A DNA stretch of 64,000 nucleotides from NCBI GenBank assembly GCA_024280485.1, contig JAJRQB010000117.1:1-64000 (forward strand), read 5' to 3'. Below are positions 1 to 7,592 of this stretch, one piece after another (position 1 is the stretch's first letter; the number at the start of each line of letters is the position of its first letter). The notes beneath the pieces were generated by a model. The model searched no databases, was not told where the DNA came from, and saw nothing but the letters and a program-made list of their open reading frames with translations. Both the position numbers and the translations under genes were made by a program. This stretch comes from Deltaproteobacteria bacterium. Lineage in GTDB: Bacteria; Desulfobacterota; Desulfuromonadia; Desulfuromonadales; Geopsychrobacteraceae.

Positions 1-152
1 CAATCTCTGCTGATTTGAAGCATGGCTCGGGGCAATATTGTTTCTACGCTGCTGTTTAATTTAGCCTTCGTAATGAATCGGTTGTAGCTTCGTCGCAAAA
101 TTCAGATCGGTTTGAGCAACATCCCGTCAAGGGCTGACCCCGGTCTTGCTAT

Positions 153-833
153 TTACTGCTCCAACAGTTTTCGAGAGAGACTATTCAGTTCTGAGTTGGC
201 CAGGGCAACCACTTTTTTCTTAACGGTTCGGGAGTAATACTCCTGTTCGGTTTTGGTCAGAGGGAGACCTTCGAGCTTCTTTTTGAACAGTTCCTTCTGT
301 TTCGGTGAGAACACTTGAGACAAGGCATACTCCAGCGAAAATTCTTCGAACTTGTCTTTCTGTCGCCTGCTTTTTTCAGCATTCTGTTCAAAATATAAAG
401 CAAACAGCCCTCTTAATCGTTCAGGGTCGAGTTCAGTGCCCTCCCACTGGAGAGGCTGATTATGGACAAGGTAATTTCTCCACTTTTTGACCTGTGACTT
501 GTCATTATCTGAAAGAGTTTTCTTGAACTTGTTGGACCAGGGAAATGTCAGATGGTGAACTGTATAAAGCGATAGAGACAACAGCATCAGCTGGTGGAAG
601 TGCTTTTTCTGACCTTTGTTGGACAGTTGCTGTTCGACCAGCACAGGAGAAAACTGATAGCTGTCAGCAGCATTTGCTAATAGGACTGGAAACCCTTCCC
701 ACAGACGGGTGTCGCGGCTCTTTACCACCTCGGCCAGGGTCTCGTTGACGTCCAGCTCTTCACTCGGCTCAAACATCGGAAACCCGAGGTTTGATAGGCT
801 TTTAAGGAGTTTTTTGTCAGTCATAAAGATCAT
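153..833 (-). CDS. Hypothetical protein, partner of the upstream nucleotidyltransferase
   Basis: A 226-residue soluble protein that I do not recognise. It is rich in Lys, Leu, Glu and Gln and looks largely helical, with no signal peptide, membrane segment or obvious helix-turn-helix. Its start overlaps the end of the nucleotidyltransferase gene by 17 bp, so the two are translationally coupled and almost certainly one operon. An in-frame ATG at 824 is an alternative start; neither has a strong ribosome site (GAGAGA lies upstream of both). The coupling to a nucleotidyltransferase of the AbiEii/DUF6036 kind suggests an antitoxin or co-effector role, but this is inferred from position only. Confidence 0.7.
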   Translation of the reverse strand: MIFMTDKKLLKSLSNLGFPMFEPSEELDVNETLAEVVKSRDTRLWEGFPVLLANAADSYQFSPVLVEQQLSNKGQKKHFHQLMLLSLSLYTVHHLTFPWSNKFKKTLSDNDKSQVKKWRNYLVHNQPLQWEGTELDPERLRGLFALYFEQNAEKSRRQKDKFEEFSLEYALSQVFSPKQKELFKKKLEGLPLTKTEQEYYSRTVKKKVVALANSELNSLSRKLLEQ

Positions 834-1404
834 TCTCTCTTAAGATATTCACGAACCGGTCAATGTTCGGCCTCAGGCGAACTTCTGATGTGTCGTAGAG
901 GATCATTTCGTTGAAGCGGTCGACTAGTGTTGTCATATCTAGTTCTTCTCTACTGGCATTGACTAGCATCAAGCAATCATCAAAGTCGACCTGGGTTCCA
1001 CGCATCAGTTTGCTGGCAATCAGATCATACGAATTCAGGATGCCTATATAGAGATGCGAAAAATCCATCAGAAGAGTGTTCCTGCCTTTATCAAGGGGGG
1101 ATTCTAGTAGTTCCGTGGTGTGAATACGGTTGCCCTGAAAGAGGTCGAACCGGAAATCCTCTCCCTTGCGTTCCCACCCGTATTGGGTCACTTGCCGGTA
1201 GCCAAGCATCTCAATTTGTTTTATCAGGTACTGCCTCTCTTTTATGTTAGGAACCATGAAATCGACATCTTTTGTCGAAGGTTTTACTCCCTTCAAGGTC
1301 ATGGCTGTACCACCGCAGGCAATCAGATGGACCTTTCGTCTGAGGTAGCGATTCCACTCTCCCAGAATGTCGAGGAGTTGGTCCTTGTTTAACCTGTATT
1401 CCAT
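817..1404 (-). CDS. Nucleotidyltransferase-fold protein (DUF6036 / AbiEii-like)
   Basis: About 195 residues. Near residue 35 it carries a GGTAM turn followed about 10 residues later by STKDVDF, the pattern of the MNT/AbiEii nucleotidyltransferase fold (G-G-T-A then a D-x-D/D-F metal site). Proteins of this kind transfer nucleotides to tRNA or protein in toxin-antitoxin and abortive-infection systems; here that is family inference. I chose the ATG at 1404 because GGAAAG sits 6 bp upstream, whereas the ATG at 1422 has no ribosome site and lies next to the operators. It is first in a two-gene operon with the overlapping 226-residue gene and has its own consensus promoter and tandem operators. 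Confidence 0.72.
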   Translation of the reverse strand: MEYRLNKDQLLDILGEWNRYLRRKVHLIACGGTAMTLKGVKPSTKDVDFMVPNIKERQYLIKQIEMLGYRQVTQYGWERKGEDFRFDLFQGNRIHTTELLESPLDKGRNTLLMDFSHLYIGILNSYDLIASKLMRGTQVDFDDCLMLVNASREELDMTTLVDRFNEMILYDTSEVRLRPNIDRFVNILRENDLYD

Positions 1405-1426
1405 TTGTATCTTTCCGTACATGAAA

Positions 1427-1466
1427 TTGTATGAATATATACAAAAGATTGTATGAATATATACAA
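1427..1466 (-). promoter_or_regulatory. Two identical palindromic operators
   Basis: TTGTATGAATATATACAA occurs twice, at 1427-1444 and 1449-1466, with a 22 bp period (two helical turns). Each copy has perfect arms TTGTAT/ATACAA around a 6 bp centre. One copy covers the -10 box and the other the expected transcription start, the classic layout of an autoregulated toxin-antitoxin type operon. The binding protein is not evident: neither product has a clear HTH. Confidence 0.75.
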
Positions 1467-1484
1467 AACAACTCTAGTTGTCAA
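1456..1484 (-). promoter_or_regulatory. Sigma-70 promoter of the nucleotidyltransferase operon
   Basis: Read on the minus strand, TTGACA (1484-1479) is followed after exactly 17 bp by TATATT (1461-1456). This is close to the consensus for the housekeeping sigma factor. The -10 element lies inside the upstream operator palindrome, which predicts direct repression by whatever binds there. Confidence 0.7.
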
Positions 1485-1562
1485 CGCGGCTTACTGCGCG
1501 CATATGTCTGTCTGGAATGTTGATGTGTTGATACATGGGAAAATAAATCCGTCCCCTTTTCC

Positions 1563-1913
1563 TTTTATCATGAAATTCAAGGCAATCGACGCCGTAATAC
1601 GATCATTGATTTAAATGCTCTTATCGACGCACTGGAAGTAAGCAGTGTCGATGCTTTGAGAGAAGCACATAGAGATTGGATTGCAAACGCTCTGCAAGAA
1701 GAGCTGCAGCGCGAAGAGATCTGGTCACAAAGTATCTCCGTTGGGAGCACCGAGTTTGCCCAGCGAACCCAGCAGGCTCTCGGGATCCAAGGTCGCAATC
1801 GAGAGCTTGCTCAAACTGATGGGCTTTGTGTGTTGCGTGAGACGGAAACCGATTATGGGGCTGTATTTGGGCTCGAAAATCGACCTATAAGCTCACAAAA
1901 ACTACATTTGTGA
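1563..1913 (+). pseudogene. C-terminal remnant of a REP-associated (Y1-type) transposase
   Basis: In one frame from about 1563 the translation contains FYHEIQGNRRRN, IDALEVSSVDALREAH, then VGSTEF, LGIQGRNREL and LRETETDYGAVFG. This is the usual C-terminal third of the TnpA_REP/RAYT transposases common in delta-proteobacteria. The catalytic N-terminal part with the HUH and Tyr residues is missing and there is no start codon with a ribosome site, so it is a dead fragment. Just upstream, AAATAAATCCGTCCCCTTTT resembles the end motif that often flanks these elements. A matching N-terminal fragment lies at 4960. Confidence 0.72.
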
Positions 1914-1946
1914 GATGTTTCTTGTTGAAAAACGGGATGTTGGCTT

Positions 1947-1966
1947 GGTCCGACCCCAAAGTAGAT
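1947..1966 (+). repeat. REP-like short palindrome with AGTAGAT tail, copy 1
   Basis: GGTCCGACCCCAAAGTAGAT follows the transposase C-terminal fragment. It matches 4819-4837 on the same strand: a small GGTCnGACC palindrome followed by A-A/G-AGTAGAT. Such motifs next to RAYT transposases are typically the substrate ends of the element. Only two copies are seen here. Confidence 0.5.
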
Positions 1967-1980
1967 CTTCATGTATTTTG

Positions 1981-2014
1981 AACCCGCCGTGTTACTGAAA
2001 CGGGAGGTTTTTTT
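1981..2014 (+). terminator. Possible intrinsic terminator
   Basis: CCCG (1983-1986) can pair with CGGG (2001-2004), and seven T residues follow at 2008-2014. The stem is short, so the call is weak. It would close off transcription coming from the transposase remnant before the DUF3179 gene. Confidence 0.35.
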
Positions 2015-2150
2015 ATTCTCAGGACCCTCAAAAATTGATTGGATCATGTTGGCCCTCTCATCCAAACTCTTGCGAAAGCACATACAATGTGTTTTTTTAG
2101 TTATCATGCTTATAATTTCTGACATCAACACAGAGGGATGGGAGGAAGAA

Positions 2151-3128
2151 ATGTTGCATTATGTCTATTGTACCCTACTGTCGATTATGATCCTGCTAGC
2201 GTGTGTCTCAACTAGCGCCGCTTTCGGCCGCCAAGTCGCACCGCGCGATCACTTTCCAGTGTTTAATAACCCTCGTATGTGGTCAGCAACGGAAGCCGAA
2301 GAACTTAGGTTGGTCCTTCCTAATGACGCGGTAATAGGTATAGCACGAGGTGGCGAAGCCAAGGCTTATCCGGTTTCTATCATGGGCATCCACGAACTCG
2401 GTAACGATATAATTGCCGGTTTGCCAATTGCGGTGGGATGGTGACCGCTTTGTCAAACGGCCATCGTGTATGGTCGCGTGTTTGATGGTAGAACTCTTGA
2501 TTTTGGACATGCCGGAATTTTATATCAACAATCATTTGTGATGTATGACAAACAGACCAATTCCTTGTGGGTAAATGTCACCGGCCGCGCCGAAGAGGGT
2601 CCGCTTAAGGGCGCGCAACTGGAATTGATCCCCTCAATAGTAACGACTTGGAAGGACTGGCGACAGCGGCATCCTGAAACTTTGGTTCTTGGTGGGTTAA
2701 AGCGTGGCGGTTTCATGGGTAGCTACGGGGCTATGGAAGGACGTAGTGATGAAATTGGTTTAGCGGTAATTTTGCGCGGCAATGCAAGACTTTATCCCTA
2801 CCAGGCGTTGCACTCTCAACCGCTCGTTAACGACCGTCTTGATGAAGTGCCTATTCTTGTTGTATACAACGAAACCACCATGACGACTTATGTATGGAAA
2901 CGCCAATTTAAAGACAAAGTGTTGACATTCAGTAAACTGAATGAGAAAGACGACGAGGGGAGACCTCTATTTATCGATAGAGAAACAGGCAGTCATTGGT
3001 CGTGGATAACAGGACGAGCGATTAGCGGTCCACTCAAAGGGCTGAAACTACTACAGCTACCATCGCATCCAATTCTAGTCGAACGTTTTGCTGTTTTTTA
3101 CCCAAAAGAGGAGATATTTGCTCCATAA
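2151..3128 (+). CDS. Secreted DUF3179 protein, candidate selenoprotein (UGA codon 98 read as Sec)
   Basis: The start ATG at 2151 has GGAGGAAG directly upstream. It opens a signal peptide (residues 1-26, hydrophobic LLSIMILLACVSTSAA; LLAC might also be a lipobox). The reading frame then runs as one DUF3179 protein of 325 residues, interrupted only by TGA at 2442-2444. That TGA sits between GLPIAVGW and PLCQTAIVYGR. DUF3179 proteins normally have a C-P-L-C motif exactly here, so the UGA replaces the first Cys and gives Sec98-Pro-Leu-Cys101. The 228 codons downstream are clean and complete, with the second pseudo-repeat (ILRGNARLYPYQALH) and a normal C terminus. A stem-loop fit to be a bacterial SECIS lies just 3' of the codon. 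The biochemical role of DUF3179 is unknown; a thiol/selenol redox site is inferred. The alternative is a pseudogene with one nonsense mutation; the selA/B/C/D genes are not in the window. Confidence 0.7.
2454..2484 (+). promoter_or_regulatory. Candidate bacterial SECIS element
   Basis: The upper stem GGCCAT (2459-2464) pairs with ATGGTC (2470-2475), with one G-U pair, around the loop CGTGT (2465-2469). The lower stem CAAAC (2454-2458) pairs with GTTTG (2480-2484), with a 4-nt bulge on the 3' side. The apical loop starts 20 nt after the UGA and has GU at its second and third positions. Both spacing and loop fit the known rules for bacterial SECIS hairpins recognised by SelB. The structure was derived by eye; no folding energy was computed. 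Confidence 0.6.
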
Positions 3129-3281
3129 TTAATGGTTGTACGGCTACGCCGAATATTAAAAGTTGGTGACAACATTAAAGGGAACCTCCTGCTTGAGCAC
3201 TTATTTAACCTGCGTTGTGAAGCAGAAGGCCTTAAAGAAGCGCTCTAATAATTCAATGAGCCGTTGGCCTAAGGACAATAC

Positions 3282-4073
3282 ATGAGCACTCCCCCGATAT
3301 TACAGAATAAGCACTATAATCGTGCCTCATTATTTGAACCGCGTGCTCTTATCAGGGAAGCACGACGACAAAAGGGATTGAGCCAATGCAGTGTTCCCAC
3401 CTTCTGCGTTCTTGATCCTGATGGTGATCTGTCACGGCATCTGAGAGAATCAGATGTGCCAATAAACGACAGTTGGGCTTGTTATCATACGGAAATGCGG
3501 AATTTGAAGATTGGGGATGATTCGGTTGGAGTCGTCGGTTGTGCGGTCGGAGCATCGTTTGCGGTATTGGTTGCGGAGCAGCTTTTCGCTTCTGGCTGTG
3601 AATTTTTGATGAGCATTACATCTGCCGGTCAACTTGCCCAGCATAAACTACCCCCCTATTTCCAGTTGATTGACCGCTGCCTGCGTGATGAAGGTACCAG
3701 CTATCATTATCTTCCACCGTCTGAAATCGTTTCGTTGAGAAGCGACCTCCATAGCTTGGCGGGGCCAATTATGGAAGCTACTCCAGGGTTGATTCAAGGC
3801 GGGACCTGGACAACCGATGCTCCTTATCGAGAGACTGCTGAAGCGACCAAGGCCATCACTGAGAGCGGGTTTCTTGCCGTTGAGATGGAAGCTGCCGCTC
3901 TTTATGCCTTTGCACAAGCAGCGAACAAAGATGTTTTATGCTTTGCTCACATTACCAATCAAATGGCTACGATAGAAAACGATTTCGAGAAGGGTCACAA
4001 TAACGGAAACACTGCGATGATGGGGCTGATTCAGACCGTTTTTTCGTTGCAAAGTCAAAGGCAAAAAGGCTGA
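3282..4073 (+). CDS. Nucleoside phosphorylase (uridine phosphorylase-like)
   Basis: A 263-residue cytoplasmic enzyme of the PNP/UDP phosphorylase superfamily, which cleaves nucleosides with phosphate to free base and pentose-1-phosphate. Visible signatures are GCAVGASFAVLVAEQL (phosphate/ribose loop region), the ITSAGQL segment, TTDAPYRET, and VEMEAAALYAFA near residue 200, the conserved ribose-binding Glu-Met-Glu. The substrate cannot be told from sequence; the length and TDAPYRE point to the uridine phosphorylase side. It stands alone between the DUF3179 gene and a UDG-like gene. The 150 bp upstream hold no clear gene. Confidence 0.8.
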   Translation: MSTPPILQNKHYNRASLFEPRALIREARRQKGLSQCSVPTFCVLDPDGDLSRHLRESDVPINDSWACYHTEMRNLKIGDDSVGVVGCAVGASFAVLVAEQLFASGCEFLMSITSAGQLAQHKLPPYFQLIDRCLRDEGTSYHYLPPSEIVSLRSDLHSLAGPIMEATPGLIQGGTWTTDAPYRETAEATKAITESGFLAVEMEAAALYAFAQAANKDVLCFAHITNQMATIENDFEKGHNNGNTAMMGLIQTVFSLQSQRQKG

Positions 4074-4161
4074 CAAAGGGGCTACACTGGACGGCAATTC
4101 CGCTAGGCTCCATTGCCGCAAATCAACTTGAACATCAGCCCGTTTCAAGAGAACTGAACCC

Positions 4162-4740
4162 ATGACATCACTTTCGCCCTTACTAACCGAGGTCCGTGCT
4201 TGCACCATCTGCGAGGAACATCTGTCACTCGGTCCTCGCCCTGTCCTCCAATTGCACCAACAGGCAAAAATTTTAATTGCGGGGCAAGCTCCGGGCAGAA
4301 AGGTTCACGCCTCTGGTGTGCCGTTCGATGACGCCAGCGGAGATCGCTTGCGTGAATGGTTGGGGATAACACGCGAAGTCTTCTACGACCCGGAACAGAT
4401 CGCACTTCTGCCGATGGGCTTCTGCTACCCCGGCACAGGAAAATCGGGAGATATGCCACCACGACCCGAATGTGCACCTGCCTGGCGCAAGCAGCTGCTT
4501 GAACAGCTTCAGCAACTGGAGGTCACCCTGGCGCTCGGACAGTACGCGCAGGAATACCACTTCGGTAAAACCAGTTCATCCCTAACCGAACGGGTGAGGT
4601 CATGGCGGACCTATTGGCCACAGGTGGTACCGCTTCCGCACCCCAGCCCGAGAAACAACCTTTGGTTGCGCCGGAATCCCTGGTTCGAGGCTGAACTTAT
4701 TCCGGAACTTCGTAAATTAATCGCAGAGGTTCTCGCATGA
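4162..4740 (+). CDS. Uracil-DNA glycosylase superfamily protein
   Basis: A 192-residue single-domain protein of the uracil-DNA glycosylase-like fold. Motif A appears as GQAPGRKVHASGVPF (from residue 41), followed by SGDRLREWLGI. Motif B-like HPSPRN is at 160-165. Cys14 and Cys17 form one CxxC near the N terminus, but the second Cys pair of the iron-sulfur families 4 and 5 is absent, so it belongs to the group usually annotated only as UDG family protein. It probably removes damaged bases from DNA, but activity is unproven. An AAGAGAA ribosome site precedes the ATG. Confidence 0.8.
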   Translation: MTSLSPLLTEVRACTICEEHLSLGPRPVLQLHQQAKILIAGQAPGRKVHASGVPFDDASGDRLREWLGITREVFYDPEQIALLPMGFCYPGTGKSGDMPPRPECAPAWRKQLLEQLQQLEVTLALGQYAQEYHFGKTSSSLTERVRSWRTYWPQVVPLPHPSPRNNLWLRRNPWFEAELIPELRKLIAEVLA

Positions 4741-4818
4741 CTCACCGGATCCCCATGAAGCGCATCATATTAATCAGCTTGCGGATCGTCCTTATTGCCG
4801 CAACTATCGACTGATGAA

Positions 4819-4837
4819 GGGTCGGACCAGAGTAGAT
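4819..4837 (+). repeat. REP-like short palindrome with AGTAGAT tail, copy 2
   Basis: GGGTCGGACCAGAGTAGAT matches the motif at 1947-1966 and lies upstream of the N-terminal transposase fragment. Together the two copies mark the ends of decayed RAYT-type elements on either side of the 2.1-4.8 kb segment. Confidence 0.5.
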
Positions 4838-4959
4838 ATTTGAAATAATAAGGAAATGTCCAAAATTGAGCCCTGGGAATGACCTATGGCTCGTTTTTTT
4901 TGGGTAAAAATCGACTTATAACTTCAATGAAGAACGTTATCACTCTGGAGAGGGCTGCC

Positions 4960-5145
4960 ATGCCGAGAGCAAATCGATACTTTATGCCTGGCCACGTTTG
5001 GCATATAACACACAGACGTCACAAGCGGGAGCTTTTCCTGAAGTTTACCCAAACCCGTCAGCGGTATAGCTACGGTGTGCGCCCTCCAAATCTCCTATCC
5101 CCACCTGCAGAAAAAATCTTTACCCAATCTTTACACAGTCATTAA
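4960..5145 (+). pseudogene. N-terminal remnant of a REP-associated (Y1-type) transposase
   Basis: The ATG at 4960, with GGAGAG upstream, starts MPRANRYFMPGHVWHITHRR followed by HKRELFLKF. This is the highly conserved N terminus of delta-proteobacterial RAYT transposases, including the first strand of the HUH domain. Homology stops after about 38 codons; the remaining 23 codons to 5145 do not fit the family. Everything with the HUH motif, catalytic Tyr and C terminus is missing. The C-terminal piece at 1563 could come from the same or another copy. Confidence 0.72.
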
Positions 5146-5233
5146 TCAGCCGTTAAACGGGTCCTGTATTCTTTACTCAGTTAATAGACACACAGGCAGA
5201 AGAATTACCGGATCTGCTAAGATGGAGGACAAC

Positions 5234-5833
5234 ATGAAAACACTGATAATCACAATTCTCAGCCTGCCGCTGGTTCTGATGGCTATTCACCAGGTGCAGA
5301 GCAAGGGGATGGACCAGAAGAGCGATGAGAAGACAATGTCTCAATCGATGAAGTCGGATGACATGATGAAGGAGCAAACGATGGGTAACAAGAAGAGCAG
5401 CCTGCTTCCTACTGATGAGGAGCTCAAGAGCCGGTTGACTCCGCTGCAGTATAAGGTGACCCGTGAAGAAGGGACTGAACCGCCTTTTGCTAATAGCTAT
5501 TGGGATAATCACGAGGCTGGTATCTATGTCGACGTGATCTCCGGTACGCCGTTGTTCAGCTCGATCGACAAGTATGATTCTGGCACCGGCTGGCCGAGTT
5601 TCACACGACCACTAAATCCGGATGAGATCGTTGAGAAGGTGGATACCCGTCTCTTCTCGGTCCGCACCGAAGTGCGCAGCAAGCAGGGCGATGCGCATCT
5701 GGGACATGTTTTCAATGATGGTCCCGCTTCGGACGGCTTGCGTTACTGTCTGAACTCGGCGTCACTACGGTTCGTCCCTGCGGCCGAGCTTGAGAAAGAG
5801 GGCTACGCAGAGTACGGGAAACTGTTCAAGTGA
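5234..5833 (+). CDS. msrB: Periplasmic peptide-methionine (R)-S-oxide reductase MsrB
   Basis: 199 residues: a signal peptide or N-anchor (1-23), a Met/Lys/Ser-rich linker (26-57), then the MsrB domain. Conserved parts are GTGWPSF (117-123), DAHLGHVF with His155 and His158, and the catalytic Cys in [11 protein letters not shown] (Cys172). Both structural zinc CxxC pairs are absent (SGTPLF and RSKQGD stand in their place). Cys172 is the only Cys in the protein, so an outside reductant must recycle it directly. It reduces Met-R-sulfoxide in exported proteins. GGAGG precedes the ATG at 5234. It is paired with periplasmic msrA 190 bp downstream. Confidence 0.9.
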   Translation: MKTLIITILSLPLVLMAIHQVQSKGMDQKSDEKTMSQSMKSDDMMKEQTMGNKKSSLLPTDEELKSRLTPLQYKVTREEGTEPPFANSYWDNHEAGIYVDVISGTPLFSSIDKYDSGTGWPSFTRPLNPDEIVEKVDTRLFSVRTEVRSKQGDAHLGHVFNDGPASDGLRYCLNSASLRFVPAAELEKEGYAEYGKLFK

Positions 5834-6022
5834 TCTCGGATTTGCAATTAGGGAACTGCTCAGTCTGTTCATATCCTTGCTTGCGAAGGCACAGAACAAA
5901 AACAAGGGCGAAATCAGAGGCTAGCTTCAAGATTACTTCAAGATTTCACAGATTTATACCGACTTAATCAGGCATTTATCTCGAGGTAATCATGAGGCGA
6001 ATAGCTATTTTCTGGAGGTGTT

Positions 6023-6613
6023 ATGAAGACCAAACTGATCTTTTTATTGTGCGCAATCTTACTTTCATTTGTCGCACCGGCCACAGCCGATAAAACCATA
6101 TTGGCGGGCGGATGTTTCTGGTGTATGGAATCCGACTTCGAAAAACTTGATGGGGTTACCGATGTGATCTCCGGTTTTACCGGCGGCACTTTAAAAGACC
6201 CAACCTACAGCGGTAACCATGCAGGTCACTATGAGGCGGTTGAGATCAGCTATGACCCGAGTCAGGTGAGTTATCAGCAGCTGTTGGATCATTACTGGGT
6301 CAACGTAGATCCCTTTGATGACGGGGGCCAGTTTTGCGACAGGGGCCATAGTTACCTAAGCGCGATATTTGTTGCCAATGGGTCGGAACAGAAACTTGCC
6401 GAGGAATCGAAAGAACAGGTGGCAGCGATGTTTCCTGACGAAGAGATTGTGACCCCGATTTTGAGTGCCTCAACTTTTTATCCCATTAAGGGGGAGGAAA
6501 GTTATCATCAGGATTATTACAAAAATTACTCATTTCGCTATGCGGCTTACCGTTGGAATTGCGGACGCGATCAACGGCTGAAAACAATTTGGGGTGACAA
6601 GGCCACCCATTAG
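6023..6613 (+). CDS. msrA: Periplasmic peptide-methionine (S)-S-oxide reductase MsrA
   Basis: 196 residues with a clear signal peptide (1-22, cleavage near ATA-DK). The catalytic motif GGCFWC gives nucleophile Cys31 (with Cys34), and Cys105 and Cys180 are available as resolving cysteines. Other family marks are TGGTLKDPTYSGNHAGHYEAV and the C-terminal YHQDYYKN. It reduces Met-S-sulfoxide and complements the MsrB encoded just upstream, so the pair repairs both stereoisomers in the periplasm. GGAGG precedes the start. Confidence 0.93.
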   Translation: MKTKLIFLLCAILLSFVAPATADKTILAGGCFWCMESDFEKLDGVTDVISGFTGGTLKDPTYSGNHAGHYEAVEISYDPSQVSYQQLLDHYWVNVDPFDDGGQFCDRGHSYLSAIFVANGSEQKLAEESKEQVAAMFPDEEIVTPILSASTFYPIKGEESYHQDYYKNYSFRYAAYRWNCGRDQRLKTIWGDKATH

Positions 6614-6676
6614 CCGAGCCTGGCAATGGGCTGATTCTCTGCAACTGTAGATTTTCTCTGTCTTCTAAAACATGTT

Positions 6677-6920
6677 GCGCGGGATAAAGGCGGATAGGAT
6701 CTGATAAGGTCTGATTTGAACCAGAGGCTCTGTTTCTGTTTGTATCCGCAGTTATCCGACTTGATCAGACCTGATCCCGTGGCATGTCTTGGAACTTAAA
6801 CTGGCGCGGGATAAAGGCGGATAGGATCTGATAAAATCTGATTTAAGCCAAAGATTCTGTTTCTGTTTCTGTTTGAAATCCGCAGTTATCCGATTTGATC
6901 AGACCTGATCCCGTGCCATG
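6677..6920 (+). repeat. Tandem pair of ~105-117 bp imperfect palindromic repeats
   Basis: Unit 1 (6677-6784) and unit 2 (6804-6920) share GCGCGGGATAAAGGCGGATA, GGATCTGATAA, CAGTTATCCGA and TTGATCAGACCTGATCCCGTG. Within each unit the first and last ~36 bp are imperfect inverted copies (CGGGAT...ATCCCG at the tips), built from recurring GAT steps about 8 bp apart. The centre is a TCTGTTTCTGTTT tract. The array fills the gap between msrA and the convergent GNAT gene. It looks like a BIME/REP-type intergenic repeat, with possible terminator or mRNA-stabilising action. Confidence 0.8.
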
Positions 6921-6945
6921 GTTTAGGAACTTGGAATGCAAGTGG

Positions 6946-7398
6946 TTAAATGCTGCGTTCCAGGTTCACCACTGTTTTAGAGGGGCTAAACTTATTCGCA
7001 TCGAAATAATTCATCAACCGGGCGTCGTTCTTCTCGACCAGGGTGTTGATCTTAGTGACTTCAAGTTGTCTTAAATGAAATATAAATTCATCCATTAATT
7101 TCTCACCAATACCCTGACGCTGATAGTCTGGATCAACGCCGATGGCATCGATGGTTGCACCATCCCGGGAGATACCATAGTCACCTATGTACAGCGTACC
7201 CATTATGAATCCCGCTATGTCGTCATTTTCATTCAAGGCAACAAAGGAGGTGGGCAGGAACTCTCCGGATTTAAAAAGCAATTCAAATTTTTGTTCAAAA
7301 TATTCTCGCCGGCTTTGTTTCAGCACATATTCATCAATCTTAACAACGGCCTCAAAGTCTTTGGCTTCCATTAATCGAACTTTGATGTTTTTATTCAT
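6946..7398 (-). CDS. GNAT family N-acetyltransferase
   Basis: A 150-residue single-domain acetyltransferase. The acetyl-CoA binding motif A is DAIGVDPDYQRQGIGEKLM (about residues 85-104, Q/R-x-x-G-I-G), preceded by the core strand IAGFIMG and followed by LVEKNDARLMNYFDANKF, typical of RimI-like GNATs. The acceptor is unknown. A GGAGG site precedes the ATG. It is transcribed toward the tandem repeats and is not in an operon. Confidence 0.85.
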   Translation of the reverse strand: MNKNIKVRLMEAKDFEAVVKIDEYVLKQSRREYFEQKFELLFKSGEFLPTSFVALNENDDIAGFIMGTLYIGDYGISRDGATIDAIGVDPDYQRQGIGEKLMDEFIFHLRQLEVTKINTLVEKNDARLMNYFDANKFSPSKTVVNLERSI

Positions 7399-7592
7399 TG
7401 GGCCTCCGTTGTCCTTAAAGGTTGGGTATGTCGATATGAAGATCTCTCTAACAGCATATCTGTAAAACTCGGTGGTGCAAGCACATGGACGTGATGTCTA
7501 AAGATGCAGAGGTTGCCTGTAATGGCTCGAGTCTGCACAAATGACATCTATTGTTTCAAAAAAAAACTTTCCCCTGCCCATCATCTCCACAT

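Noticed and set aside
1..152. Gene fragment at the window edge
   Set aside because: No open frame or motif can be supported in these 152 bases.
2466..3128. Separate 220-codon gene starting at GTG 2466
   Set aside because: It is the in-frame continuation of the DUF3179 gene after the UGA. The GTG has no ribosome site and lies in the middle of a conserved domain.
3129..3281. Remnant coding sequence (LLLEHLFNLRCEAEGLKEAL)
   Set aside because: A short peptide-like frame ending at 3248, with no start or recognised family; too little to call.
4737..4814. 25-codon frame overlapping the UDG-like stop (ATGA)
   Set aside because: It is short and hydrophobic by chance, has no family match and no conserved context.
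6677..6920. CRISPR array
   Set aside because: There are only two long units, each internally palindromic, with no regular short repeats or spacers and no cas genes nearby.
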